Assembly: GCA_964036275.1 (NCBI GenBank)
Contig: OZ038434.1
Location: 25,837,413-25,901,412 of the forward strand
Direction of reading: 5' to 3'
DNA: 64,000 nt
Origin: Litoditis marina
Lineage: Eukaryota; Nematoda; Chromadorea; Rhabditida; Rhabditidae
Shown here: positions 15,501-27,365 of the stretch, piece after piece
Numbering within the stretch: the first letter of the stretch is position 1
Layout: every line of letters starts with the position of its first letter
Translations under genes and position numbers: made by a program
Notes under the pieces: model-generated
Databases searched by the model: none
Told to the model about the DNA's origin: nothing
Seen by the model: the letters and a program-made list of their open reading frames with translations, nothing else

Positions 15501-16641
15501 ATAACTTTTGAGTTGCGACGTCAAATACCGTAGTTTTTGCGACGTCATGACGTCGCAAAATTGAACTTGGGCCAAAATGGCCAAACTTGCAAAAATAAGA
15601 TTTGGAATAAGTAATTAGTTGTATAAAACGATATTAGAAGCTATTCCAAGCGGTTTGGTCGCCAATTGATAACTTTTGAGTTGCGACGTCAAATACCGTA
15701 GTTTTTGCGACGTCATGACGTCGCAAAATTGAACTTGGGCCAAAGTGGCCAAACTTGCAAGAATAAGATTTGGAATAGTTAATTAGTTGTATAAAACGAT
15801 GTACAAAGCTATTCCAAGCGATTTGGTCGCCAATTGATAACTTTTCAGTTGCGACGTCAAATACCGTAGTTTTTGCGACGTCATGACGTCGCAAAATTGA
15901 ACTTGGGCCAAAGTGGCCAAACTTGCAAGAATAAGATTTGGAATAGTTAATTATTTGTATAAAACGATATTAGAAGCTATTCCAAGCGGTTTGGTCGCCA
16001 ATTGATAACTTTTGAGTTGCGACGTCAAATACCGTAGTTTTTGCGACGTCATGACGTCGCAAAATTGAACTTGGGCCAAAATGACCAAACTTGCAAAAAT
16101 AAGATTTGGAATAAGTAATTAGTTGTATAAAACGATATTAGAAGCTATTCCAAGCGGTTTGGTCGCCAATTAATAATTTTTGAGTTGCGACGTCAAATAC
16201 CGCAGTTTTTGCGACGTCATGACGTCGCAAAATTGAACTTGGGCCAAAATGGCCAAACTTGCAAAAATAAGATTTGGAATAAGTAATTAGTTGTATAAAA
16301 CGATATTAGAAGCTATTCCAAGCGGTTTGGTCGCCAATTGATAACTTTTGAGTTGCGACGTCAAATACCGTAGTTTTTGCGACGTCATGACGTCGCAAAA
16401 TTGAACTTGGGCCAAAATGGCCAAACTTGCAAGAATAAGATTTGGAATAGTTAATTATTTGTATAAAACGATATTAGAAGCTATTCCAAGCGGTTTGGTC
16501 GCCAATTGATAACTTTTGAGTTGCGACGTCAAATACCGTAGTTTTGCGACGTCATGACGTCGCAAAATTGAACTTGGGCCAAAATGGCCAAACTTGCAAA
16601 AATAAGATTTGGAATAAGTAATTAGTTGTATAAAACGATAT

Positions 16642-16643
16642 TA
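16642..16643. other. TA target-site duplication, left
   Basis: The satellite reads ...CGATATTA up to this point, the transposon begins at the next base, and TA is repeated at 20415-20416, where the satellite resumes as TAGAAGC. Uninterrupted monomers read CGATATTAGAAGC, so a single TA was duplicated on insertion. Confidence 0.85.
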
Positions 16644-16682
16644 CTCTGAAGTGAAAAACCAAGTTGTTTACCAAGGTTCGCG
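16644..16682 (+). repeat. Left terminal inverted repeat of the transposon
   Basis: It begins CTCTGAAGTGAAAAACC, continues through TTGTTTACCAAGGTTCGC, and pairs with the complement of 20376-20414. Mismatches are at TIR positions 10, 19 and 39. Confidence 0.88.
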
Positions 16683-16690
16683 CCACCAAA

Positions 16691-16767
16691 TTGGTCACTA
16701 GTTGATATCAAGTTGTGAAATCAAACCTTGGTGCACAACTTGGGCGGCGGGTTACGGTAGTTTTGCA
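16691..16767 (+). repeat. Satellite-like motifs in the transposon's left subterminal region
   Basis: TTGGTCACTAGTTGATA (16691-16707) resembles the monomer's TTGGTCGCCAATTGATA. AGTTGTGAAATCAAA (16711-16725) resembles AGTTGCGACGTCAAA. AACTTGGGC (16737-16745) is identical to the monomer. ACGGTAGTTTTGCA (16754-16767) resembles ACCGTAGTTTTTGC. The first two lie in the same order and nearly the same spacing as in the satellite, while the last two are swapped relative to it. This suggests common descent of the transposon end and the satellite; chance is not excluded by eye. Confidence 0.5.
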
Positions 16768-16769
16768 AT

Positions 16770-18560
16770 AGGGCCAGGGTCGGCTGGTACCCCGCTAAAA
16801 ACAGCTGGTACCTCCAATTATGCACAAATACTCTATTTTTGTTTTGTTATTGATGTCAAATACAATGAAACCAATAATTCACACATTTATCCAATTGTGC
16901 ATCGAAACGTTGAACAAAAAATACAAAAATGGCTAAACGAAACGAGAAAAATTAAAAAATACAATTTTGAGTGACATATTATAAAATCTTACAACTACAT
17001 ACTACAAAGCTCAAAATAGTTATAGTGATGCACTTCTGAACTCAAGAAACGTCAAATTGTCAAATCTCGCACTTTTTGGACTAACTACGGTGAACCATAA
17101 AATAATTGCCAACCGAGCTGAAAATATGACTCGATAGTAAGACAAATAGTACACGAAGATCAACTGCACAACCTTGATACACAACCGTGAGCAACTACAC
17201 TAACGTGCAAACAAAACTAGCCAAAATACGGCTAACCTAATAATACTATGGTGTGAAAAAAAGTGTAAAAAGACCTGCTAATACGACCGCTTTTGAGTCA
17301 TATATACCGGATCTATGAGAATGAGTTGAGCTTGTGTCGATTGAACTTCGATTCGTTCCGGAATTCCTGATAATCGTCAATCCCGCACTCGCTAAGGTTT
17401 TCTGACGTCCCCTCGCCGCAGCCATCGGTACTCAGAACTGAAAAAAAGGTCTTAGTGAACCGCTCTACCATCACATTTATTGACATACACCAATAAGGCG
17501 TGACTATTCTGCAAAAAGTAACCCGTTTTACGATTAAAATATCTGACTTTCACGTGGATAGCGTAAAAATCGGCAAATACACCAGCTTCACTAGAACCTT
17601 CACTGGAATCTGCACGTTAGTTTTAGTTCTCAGTTTACAGAACGGAATCAGCCACGAACACTAGTTTTTGAAGTTCTGAATCTTCCCAGATTAACGAAAT
17701 GACCGATTAACCAGTGTAATTTCGAACGTGAAAAGCAACTTGATGTTTGAATATGTTCGTTAAACGCTAAGTCCAGTTTAGAATTATATGAAAATGACAA
17801 GAAACTCACAAAACAGCAAGATATCAGCTTACTCTGTTCGCAGGGGATGGATAGAGGCGGCACGAATCTGTAAATAACTACTATAGCTGACAGTGTTACT
17901 CTAGGGTATGAAGCAAGACAAACGACTTTGTTGAATTTTCCATTGAATCACCAGTTTTTCTTCAAACTATAAATTTGGAAATGCCCTAGTTTCAACAAAT
18001 ATTGGTGAAATCTTACTTTCCACTCAGTTTTGTAGTTAGTTTACGCAAATAAAGACCTGATTTTTTATTTATTTCGCGAACAGCGAAATAGTCACACGTA
18101 TGCGCATGACTGACTGCAAAAATCCATAAATGAACTGTAGTTTCTACTTTGGCGCGCTACGCACCGAACTAAGTATACACCGCGGATAATGCAAATGTCA
18201 ATTTGGAGCCCACAAAGAACATACTACGTGTCGTATTGGCCCGCGTTTCCTGAGAGAAACAAAAGAGGACCAGGGACCAGGAAGAAAAATATTACCCACT
18301 AATACAATACTGAAGTATGGATGTTGCCATATCGACATCCGTTTTTTGATTAAAAAACAATAGATTAAATTTATTGCACCAAAAACTGACAGATTCTCGA
18401 TAATTGTGCTTCGTGAAAAGGAAGCCCGCCCTCTAAAAGTGTCTGGCTGTTTGAATAACTTTGCTGAGTATGTGATAAACATGTCTTCACGCGCAGAAAG
18501 AGATAACTCTCTCTCTCTGTTAATATCCCTTTCTCTCCGTATTACCCCCTGTTTATGATC
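16770..18560. other. Transposon interior, no recognised gene
   Basis: This is A/T-rich sequence with only short open frames, the longest under 100 codons, and without recognisable domains. No transposase, tRNA or rRNA signature is seen. I regard it as non-coding or decayed transposon interior. Confidence 0.5.
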
Positions 18561-18690
18561 TTTCTTAAAGAAGCACGATTATGTGGACCAATCTCGTGTC
18601 AAAGGTCCTTTAAACTGCAATTGAAAAACGTATTGCAGTTTGAAGGACGGAAGCGTTGCGATTGGATCACATAATCGTCCCTCTTAAAAA
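18561..18690. mobile_element. Small palindromic (MITE-like) element, copy 1
   Basis: The left arm CACGATTATGTGGACCAATC (from 18574) is the imperfect inverse of the right arm, which reads GATTGGATCACATAATCGT and ends at about 18680. Both arms continue into a TTAA-type purine or pyrimidine edge. The middle is itself roughly palindromic around CTTTAAACTGCAATTG and TATTGCAGTTTGAAGG. A related element lies at 55637-55735. It is nested inside the larger transposon. No target duplication could be assigned with certainty. Confidence 0.6.
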
Positions 18691-20260
18691 AAATAAACAT
18701 ACCGAACGACCGCGAATGAGTTGCCCCTCTCGTCCTTTCTTCCGGAACCAGGGTAGGAGGTGGAGGACAGACTGTCTGCTCGTAACGGCGGCATGACTGC
18801 AGTACATCTGAAATACTGAAATTTAAAAATTTCGCTAAACTTATGCCAGGATAGTCAGGAAACTGATGCCTTCAACCCATAAATACTCCAGTGAAGTTGT
18901 CCGTATAATTTATCCACAAAAAATTCACAAAACAGGCCACTTTTTCGCCAAAACGAGGCAATTTTTCTATTTTTGATGAAAACTCTCTAATTTTCACGTG
19001 TTCGAAGCAGACAATGGACTACTTTTTGTGGTCCCTCAGTGGTGTATGCTCCAACCGTCTTGTGTTAAACCTGTCTTCAACTTTCAAGGAGCCGAAAAAT
19101 AGACTAGACTGATCTACTGTACATTCATACTCCTGTATGAATGTACAGATAGTAATCAGCATTCGTAAAAAAAAGAACTCTCATTACGCCAAAATCATGC
19201 AAATTTGACTATTTTTCCTGCGAAATAATCAAATTTCTCGAGTTTGAAACTGGCTAGCTTGCTTGTTAACTAGTCAACAAATATGAATTGGAATGAACCG
19301 AATCATTTGTAGACTTTAACTTTAGACGATTTAACATAAGATAAAAGGCTATCGTGATCGTTTATCAAAAAACTGGATTATAGTAACCATAGACTTATTT
19401 ACTGACAAGCTTCGGAGAACTATACTAGAACCTAAAAACCGGCTGAATTCTAGAGTTTAAACTCCAAACCACCAACCTTCATCCCATTCGAAAGATATCG
19501 AATTCCTGTCCGATTACCGTAGAGATTGGTAATGACAATAAGCTGCAATCATGTTACTAGTGACTGGTGTAAGTAATTTGGACCTCGAGAGTCGTTAATA
19601 TTTGAAAGTGTGACGTTTTATTAGAAAAGTAAAACTTTATAATTTCATAAGAATAAACCATCTCGGGTAAACCATTGAAAACAAGTTATCCCGACTAGTA
19701 AACGTGTCATTGATAGATAAAAAGAACCCCGTTGTGCAGTTTGAAAACTTAAAATAGCTTGAGTTTTCTTTCCATTGAATTGAAATTTTACGATATGAGT
19801 GTGTGGGAAGCTGTTTCCAGCAATGAAAGTACAATTCATGAATGTAGCACATCTCAGAAACGATAAAACAGACTCTTACCATATTTGCTAAAACCGGCTT
19901 CTTCGAAATCCAAAATCCAACGCGGAATTGAGCGGAGCGGAGAGGTCGAACATCGCACGAACCCAACTGAGAATGCAGAAAAATTCATTGAACAACGGAG
20001 CAATCGAATATATTGAAGTCTGATGGAGGAAATGGGGAAACGACAGCATCCAAAACAAACACATTGTCATAGCAAAACAAATTTGCCATTTTTTGAAAAT
20101 ACGGCACTATATGGTCACATTATGCGTTTTTTTGATCTGTGCACTTGGTACACACTACTGCTTTATCAAGTGAAACGTTCGTCACAACATCTGAATCAAT
20201 AAAAACAAGAGAAAAAGAGAAATACAATAATACAACAAAAATGATGGAATAATTCAAAAA
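18691..20260. other. Transposon interior with weak minus-strand coding hints
   Basis: No gene is recognised. On the minus strand, about 19880-19970, an open stretch is bounded by a splice-acceptor-like TTCTCAG and a donor-like ATG|GTAAGAG. Overlapping minus-strand frames extend over 19637-20070. The translated products resemble nothing I know. They could be a captured gene fragment or chance. Confidence 0.2.
19117..19148. repeat. Perfect 14-bp hairpin
   Basis: The arms CTGTACATTCATAC and GTATGAATGTACAG are separated by a 4-base TCCT loop inside the transposon. Function is unknown; it could be a remnant of a small palindromic element. Confidence 0.8.
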
Positions 20261-20375
20261 TTCGAATCGTGACGCAATTTATGTACGCAATACGCAGTCT
20301 TGCGTTTGTCTACCGTAAGACCTTGGTAAACAACTTGGTAAACAGGCTAAACCTTGATTCACAACTTGGGTTTTT

Positions 20376-20414
20376 GGCGAACCTTGGTAAACAACTCGGT
20401 TTTTAACTTCAGAG
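20376..20414 (-). repeat. Right terminal inverted repeat of the transposon
   Basis: Read on the minus strand it begins CTCTGAAGTTAAAAACC and continues TTGTTTACCAAGGTTCGCC, matching the left end. The adjacent inner sequence repeats ACCTTGGTAAACAACTTGG, giving a second, more internal copy of the same motif. Confidence 0.88.
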
Positions 20415-23280
20415 TAGAAGCTATTCCAAGCGATTTGGTCGCCAATTGATAACTTCTGAGTTGCGACGTCAAATACCGTAGTTTTTGCGACGTCATGACG
20501 TCGCAAAATTGAACTTGGGCCAAAATGGCCAAACTTGCAAAAATAAGATTTGGAATAAGTAATTAGTTGTATAAAACGATATTAGAAGCTATTCCAAGCG
20601 GTTTGGTCGCCAATTGATAACTTTTGAGTTGCGACGTCAAATACCGTAGTTTTTGCGACGTCATGACGTCGCAAAATTGAACTTGGGCCAAAATGGCCAA
20701 ACTTGCAAAAATAAGATTTGGAATAAGTAATTAGTTGTATAAAACGATATTAGAAGCTATTCCAAGCGGTTTGGTCGCCAATTGATAACTTTTGAGTTGC
20801 GACGTCAAATACCGTAGTTTTTGCGACGTCATGACGTCGCAAAATTGAACTTGGGCCAAAATGGCCAAACTTGCAAGAATAAGATTTGGAATAGTTAATT
20901 ATTTGTATAAAACGATATTAGAAGCTATTCCAAGCGGTTTGGTCGCCAATTGATAACTTTTGAGTTGCGACGTCAAATACCGTAGTTTTTGCGACGTCAT
21001 GACGTCGCAAAATTGAACTTGGGCCAAAATGGCCAAACTTGCAAGAATAAGATTTGGAATAGTTAATTATTTGTATAAAACGATATTAGAAGCTATTCCA
21101 AGCGGTTTGGTCGCCAATTGATAACTTTTGAGTTGCGACGTCAAATACCGTAGTTTTTGCGACGTCATGACGTCGCAAAATTGAACTTGGGCCAAAATGG
21201 CCAAACTTGCAAGAATAAGATTTGGAATAGTTAATTATTTGTATAAAACGATATTAGAAGCTATTCCAAGCGGTTTGGTCGCCAATTGATAACTTTTGAG
21301 TTGCGACGTCAAATACCGTAGTTTTTGCGACGTCATGACGTCGCAAAATTGAACTTGGGGCAAAATGGCCAAACTTGCAAGAATAAGATTTGGAATAAGT
21401 AATTAGTTGTATAAAACGATATTAGAAGCTATTCCAAGCGGTTTGGTCGCCAATTAATAATTTTTGAGTTGCGACGTCAAATACCGCAGTTTTTGCGACG
21501 TCATGACGTCGCAAAATTGAACTTGGGCCAAAATGGCCAAACTTGCAAAAATAAGATTTGGAATAAGTAATTAGTTGTATAAAACGATATTAGAAGCTAT
21601 TCCAAGCGGTTTGGTCGCCAATTGATAACTTTTGAGTTGCGACGTCAAATACCGTAGTTTTTGCGACGTCATGACGTCGCAAAATTGAACTTGGGCCAAA
21701 ATGGCCAAACTTGCAAAAATAAGATTTGGAATAAGTAATTAGTTGTATAAAACGATATTAGAAGCTATTCCAAGCGGTTTGGTCGCCAATTGATAACTTT
21801 TGAGTTGCGACGTCAAATACCGTAGTTTTTGCGACGTCATGACGTCGCAAAATTGAACTTGGGCCAAAATGGCCAAACTTGCAAGAATAAGATTTGGAAT
21901 AGTTAATTATTTGTATAAAACGATATTAGAAGCTATTCCAAGCGGTTTGGTCGCCAATTGATCACTTTTGAGTTGCGACGTCAAATACCGTAGTTTTTGC
22001 GACGTCATGACGTCGCAAAATTGAACTTGGGCCAAAATGGCCAAACTTGCAAGAATAAGATTTGGAATAGTTAATTATTTGTATAAAACGATATTAGAAG
22101 CTATTCCAAGCGGTTTGGTCGCCAATTGATAACTTTTGAGTTGCGACGTCAAATACCGTAGTTTTTGCGACGTCATGACGTCGCAAAATTGAACTTGGGC
22201 CAAAATGGCCAAACTTGCAAGAATAAGAATTGGAATAGTTAATTATTTATATAAAACGATATTAGAAGCTATTCCAAGCGGTTTGGTCGCCAATTGATAA
22301 CTTTTGAGTTGCGACGTCAAATACCGTAGTTTTTGCGACGTCATGACGTCGCAAAATTGAACTTGGGCCAAAGTGGCCAAACTTGCAAGAATAAGATTTG
22401 GAATAGTTAATTATTTGTATAAAACGATATTAGAAGCTATTCCAAGCGGTTTGGTCGCCAATTGATAACTTTTGAGTTGCGACGTCAAATACCGTAGTTT
22501 TTGCGACGTCATGACGTCGCAAAATTGAACTTGGGCCAAAATGGCCAAACTTGCAAAAATAAGATTTGGAATAAGTAATTAGTTGTGTAAAACGATATTA
22601 GAAGCTATTCCAAGCGGTTTGGTCGCCAATTAATAATTTTTGAGTTGCGACGTCAAATACCGCAGTTTTTGCGACGTCATGACGTCGCAAAATTGAACTT
22701 GGGCCGAAATGGCCAAACTTGCAAAAATAAGATTTGGAATAAGTAATTAGTTGTATAAAACGATATTAGAAGCTATTCCAAGCGGTTTGGTCGCCAATTA
22801 ATAATTTTTGAGTTGCGACGTCAAATACCGCAGTTTTTGCGACGTCATGACGTCGCAAAATTGAACTTGGGCCAAAATGGCCAAACTTGCAAAAATAAGA
22901 TTTGGAATAAGTAATTAGTTGTATAAAACGATATTAGAAGCTATTCCAAGCGGTTTGGTCGCCAATTGATAACTTTTGAGTTGCGACGTCAAATACCGTA
23001 GTTTTTGCGACGTCATGACGTCGCAAAATTGAACTTGGGCCAAAATGGCCAAACTTGCAAGAATAAGATTTGGAATAGTTAACTATTTGTATAAAACGAT
23101 ATTAGAAGCTATCCCAAGCGGTTTGGTCACCAATTGATAACTTTTGAGTTGCGACGTCAAATACCGTAGTTTTTGCGACGTCATGACGTCGCAAAATTGA
23201 ACTTGGGCCAAAATGGCCAAACTTGCAAAAATAAGATTTGGAATAGTTAATTAGTTGTATAAAACGATATTAGAAGCCAT
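20415..23280. repeat. 168-bp satellite array, middle segment
   Basis: About 17 monomers lie between the two insertions. The first resumes as TAGAAGCTATTCC directly after the transposon, in register with the left segment, so both were one array before insertion. The GGAATAAGTAATTAG link and the TTAATAATTTTTGAG and ACCGCAG variants seen at about 11570-16620 recur here. The last monomer (23271-23280) ends in the variant TAGAAGCCAT, which became the target duplication of the next insertion. Confidence 0.97.
23271..23280. other. 10-bp target-site duplication, left copy
   Basis: TAGAAGCCAT is repeated at 23671-23680 on the other side of the insertion. It is satellite sequence carrying a GCC variant of the usual GCT. 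Confidence 0.85.
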
Positions 23281-23670
23281 CATGGTCTAGTTCCTACTGG
23301 TTGGTAGACGGAGTCTCTCTTCGTTGCCCTGTTTCCAAGATCCCCACACTACGTGTCCATTCAGGTATCCGGGTTGATGGACGTGAAGGAAAACCCGGGC
23401 CACGCGCGACTGGGAATCGCTGGTCCGTATTCCCAACAGGAATGCATGTTTCACAAGCAGTTCTCTCCCCCCCTCCCTCCAAGAAGTTACTCGCATGTCA
23501 CTGGATCAATGCCATAAGAGCATTCGATAGTCCACCATGAAGTCTTCTATGAAGGAAAGGGACCAATACCTCAGAAGAAGCTGCTACTACAAAGATCTGT
23601 GATATGTATGATGATCACCGCCTCGAAACGAAGCGAAGTGAATGAATAAATATGTAAATATGTAAATATG
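23281..23670 (+). mobile_element. Truncated LINE-like (or SINE) insertion with 8-bp-repeat tail
   Basis: This 390-bp unique sequence is inserted in a satellite monomer and flanked by TAGAAGCCAT on both sides. Its right end is a short tandem tail (ATATGTAA units at about 23649-23670). Variable-length target duplications plus simple-repeat 3' tails are typical of target-primed reverse transcription, for example RTE-type LINEs in nematodes. The body is more G/C-rich than the satellite. Open frames up to about 79 codons occur on both strands, but none shows a reverse transcriptase or endonuclease motif that I can name. It is therefore most likely a 5'-truncated 3' end, inserted in + orientation. 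A SINE is an alternative. Confidence 0.7.
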
Positions 23671-26600
23671 TAGAAGCCATTCCAAGCGGTTTGGTCGCCA
23701 ATTGATAACTTTTGAGTTGCGACGTCAAATACCGTAGTTTTTGCGACGTCATGACGTCGCAAAATTGAACTTGGGCCAAAATGGCCAAACTTGCAAAAAT
23801 AAGATTTGGAATAGTTAATTAGTTGTATAAAACGATATTAGAAGCTATTCCAAGCGGTTTGGTCGCCAATTGATAACTTTTGAGTTGCGACGTCAAATAC
23901 CGTAGTTTTTGCGACGTCATGACGTTGCAAAATTGAACTTGGGCCAAAAAGGCCAAACTTGCAAAAATAAGATTTGGAATAGTTAATTAGTTGTATAAAA
24001 CGATGTACAAAGCTATTCCAAGCGGTTCGGTCGCCAATTGATAACTTTTGAGTTGCGACGTCAAATACCGTAGTTTTTGCGACGTCATGACGTCGCAAAA
24101 TTGAACTTGGGAAAAAAAGGCCAAACTTGCAAGAATGAGATTTGGAATAGTTAATTATTTGTATAAAACGATATTAGAAGCTATTCCAAGCGGTTTGGTC
24201 GCCAATTGATAATTTTTGAGTTGCGACGTCAAATACCGTAGTTTTTGCGACGTCATGACGTCGCAAAATTGAACTTGGGAAAAAAAGGCCAAACTTGCAA
24301 GAATGAGATTTGGAATAGTTAATTATTTGTACAAAACGATATTAGAAGCTATTCCAAGCGGTTTGGTCGCCAATTGATAACTTTTGAGTTGCGACGTCAA
24401 ATACCGTAGTTTTTGCGACGTCATGACGTCGCAAAATTGAACTTGGGCCAAAATGGCCAAACTTGCAAAAATAAGATTTGGAATAGTTAATTATTTGTAT
24501 AAAACGATATTAGAAGCTATTCCAAGCGGTTTGGTCGCCAATTGATAACTTCTGAGTTGCGACGTCAAATACCGTAGGTTTTGCGACTTCATGCCGTCGC
24601 AAAATTGAACTTGGGCCAAAATGGCCCAACTTGCAAGAATAAGATTTGGAATAGTTAATTATGTGTATAAAACGATATTAGAAGCTATTCCAAGCGGTTT
24701 GGTCGCCAATTGATAACTATTGAGTTGCGACGTCAAATACCGTAGTTTTTGCGACGTCATGACGTCGCAAAATTGAACTTGGGCCAAAATGGCCAAACTT
24801 GCAAGAATAAGATTTGGAATAGTTAATTATTTGTATAAAACGATATTAGAAGCTATTCCAAGCGGTTTGGTCGCCACTTGATAACTTTTGAGTTGCGACG
24901 TCAAATACCGTAGTTTTTGCGACGTCATGACGTCGCAAAATTGAACTTGGGCCAAAATGGCCAAACTTGCAAGAATAAGATTTGGAATAGTTAACTATTT
25001 GTATAAAACGATATTAGAAGCTATCCCAAGCGGTTTGGTCACCAATTGATAACTTTTGAGTTGCGACGTCAAATACCGTAGTTTTTGCGACGTCATGACG
25101 TCGCAAAATTGAACTTGGGCCAAAATGGCCAAACTTGCAAAAATAAGATTTGGAATAGTTAATTAGTTGTATAAAACGATATTAGAAGCTATTCCAAGCG
25201 GTTTGGTCGCCAATTGATAACTTTTGAGTTGCGACGTCAAATACCGTAGTTTTTGCGACGTCATGACGTCGCAAAATTGAACTTGGGCCAAAATGGCCAA
25301 ACTTGCAAAAATAAGATTTGGAATAGTTAATTAGTTGTATAAAACGATATTAGAAGCTATTCCAAGCGGTTTGGTCGCCAATTGATAACTTTTGAGTTGC
25401 GACGTCAAATACCGTAGTTTTTGCGACGTCATGACGTTGCAAAATTGAACTTGGGCCAAAAAGGCCAAACTTGCAAAAATAAGATTTGGAATAGTTAATT
25501 AGTTGTATAAAACGATGTACAAAGCTATTCCAAGCGGTTTGGTCGCCAATTGATAACTTTTGAGTTGCGACGTCAAATACCGTAGTTTTTGCGACGTCAT
25601 GACGTCGCAAAATTGAACTTGGGCCAAAATGGCCAAACTTGCAAGAATAAGATTTGGAATAGTTAATTATTTGTAAAAAACGATATTAGAAGCTATTCCA
25701 AGCGGTTTGGTCGCCAATTGACAACTTTTGAGTTGCGACGTCAAATACCGTAGTTTTTGCGACGTCATGACGTCGCAAAATTGAACTTGGGCCAAAATGG
25801 CCAAACTTGCAAAAATAAGATTTGGAATAGTTAATTATTTGTATAAAACGATATACGAAGCTATTCCAAGCGGTTTGGTCGCCAATTGATAACTTTTGAG
25901 TTGCGACGTCAAATACCGTAGTTTTTGCGACGTCATGACGTCGCAAAATTGAACTTGGGCCAAAATGGCCAAACTTGCAAGAATAAGATTTGGAATAGTT
26001 AACTATTTGTATAAAACGATATTAGAAGCTATCCCAAGCGGTTTGGTCACCAATTGATAACTTTTGAGTTGCGACGTCAAATACCGTAGTTTTTGCGACG
26101 TCATGACGTCGCAAAATTGAACTTGGACCAAAATGGCCAAACTTGCAAAAATAAGATTTGGAATAGTTAATTAGTTGTATAAAACGATATTAGAAGCTAT
26201 TCCAAGCGGTTTGGTCGCCAATTGATAACTTTTGAGTTGCGACGTCAAATACCGTAGTTTTTGCGACGTCATGACGTCGCAAAATTGAACTTGGGCCAAA
26301 ATGGCCAAACTTGCAAAAATAAGATTTGGAATAGTTAATTAGTTGTATAAAACGATATTAGAAGCTATTCCAAGCGGTTTGGTCGCCAATTGATAACTTT
26401 TGAGTTGCGACGTCAAATACCGTAGTTTTTGCGACGTCATGACGTTGCAAAATTGAACTTGGGCCAAAAAGGCCAAACTTGCAAAAATAAGATTTGGAAT
26501 AGTTAATTAGTTGTATAAAACGATGTACAAAGCTATTCCAAGCGGTTTGGTCGCCAATTGATAACTTTTGAGTTGCGACGTCAAATACCGTAGTTTTTGC

Positions 26601-27365
26601 GACGTCATGACGTCGCAAAATTGAACTTGGGCCAAAATGGCCACACTTGCAAGAATAAGATTTGGAATAGTTAATTATTTGTATAAAACGATATTAGAAG
26701 CTATTCCAAGCGGTTTGGTCGCCAATTGACAACTTTTGAGTTGCGACGTCAAATACCGTAGTTTTTGCGACGTCATGACGTCGCAAAATTGAACTTGGGC
26801 CAAAATGGCCACACTTGCAAAAATAAGATTTGGAATAGTTAATTATTTGTATAAAACGATATATGAAGCTATTCCAAGCGGTTTGGTCGCCAATTGATAA
26901 CTTTTGAGTTGTGACGTCAAATACCGTAGTTTTTGCGACGTCATGACGTCGCAAAATTGAACTTGGGCCAAAATGGCCAAACTTGCAAGAATAAGATTTG
27001 GAATAGTTAATTATTTGTATAAAACGATATTAGAAGCTATTCCAAGCAGTTTGGTCGCCAATTGATAACTTTTGAGTTGAGACGTCAAATACCGTAGTTT
27101 TTGCGACGTCATGACGTCGCAAAATTGAACTTGGGCCAAAATGGCCACACTTGCAAAAATAAGATTTGGAATAGTTAATTATTTGTATAAAACGATATAT
27201 GAAGCTATTCCAAGCGGTTTGGTCGCCAATTGATAACTTTTGAGTTGTGACGTCAAATACCGTAGTTTTTGCGACGTCATGACGTCGCAAAATTGAACTT
27301 GGGCCAAAATGGCCAAACTTGCAAGAATAAGATTTGGAATAGTTAATTATTTGTATAAAACGATA

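Larger units (their letters stand above)
1..16643. repeat. 168-bp satellite array, left segment
   Basis: About 99 head-to-tail monomers of about 168 bp fill this stretch; the array continues beyond the window's left edge. Each monomer holds, in order, a TATAAAACGATATTAGAAGC block, GGTTTGGTCGCCAATTGATA, a first GACGTC, an ACCGTAG block, a 26-bp palindrome (arm TTTTGCGACGTCA plus its complement), AACTTGGGCCAAAATGGCC, and an A/T-rich link. Monomers differ mostly by single substitutions, for example CATGACG to CAAGACG in the palindrome centre, GGCCAAA to GGCCCAA, and TTAGAAG to TACAAAG, plus 1-bp deletions (ACCTAG for ACCGTAG). From about 11570 rightward a GGAATAAGTAATTAG link variant dominates. 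The segment ends where a transposon is inserted, and the same link variant resumes on its far side. No function is known. Nematode chromosomes are holocentric, so a centromeric role should not be assumed. Confidence 0.97.
16644..20414. mobile_element. TIR DNA transposon with TA duplication, apparently non-autonomous
   Basis: A 3771-bp insertion interrupts the satellite without changing its phase. Its ends are inverted repeats of about 39 bp beginning CTCTGAAGT, matching at about 36 of 39 positions, and it is flanked by a TA duplication. TA duplication is the hallmark of the Tc1/mariner (IS630) superfamily; membership here is inferred from the duplication only. Just inside the ends are further partial repeats built on TTGTTTACCAAGG, AACTTGGG and AACCTTGG. 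The interior is A/T-rich, all reading frames are short, and I recognise no transposase or DDE/D motif, so it is probably a non-autonomous or decayed element mobilised in trans. It also carries a smaller palindromic element near 18561-18690 and a hairpin at 19117-19148. Confidence 0.85.

Noticed and set aside
16702..16974. 90-codon plus-strand frame inside the transposon
   Set aside because: It spans the subterminal repeat, shows no domain and lacks splice or promoter context.
18198..18482. 94-codon minus-strand frame inside the transposon
   Set aside because: Its composition looks random, it resembles no transposase, and it lies next to the small palindromic element.
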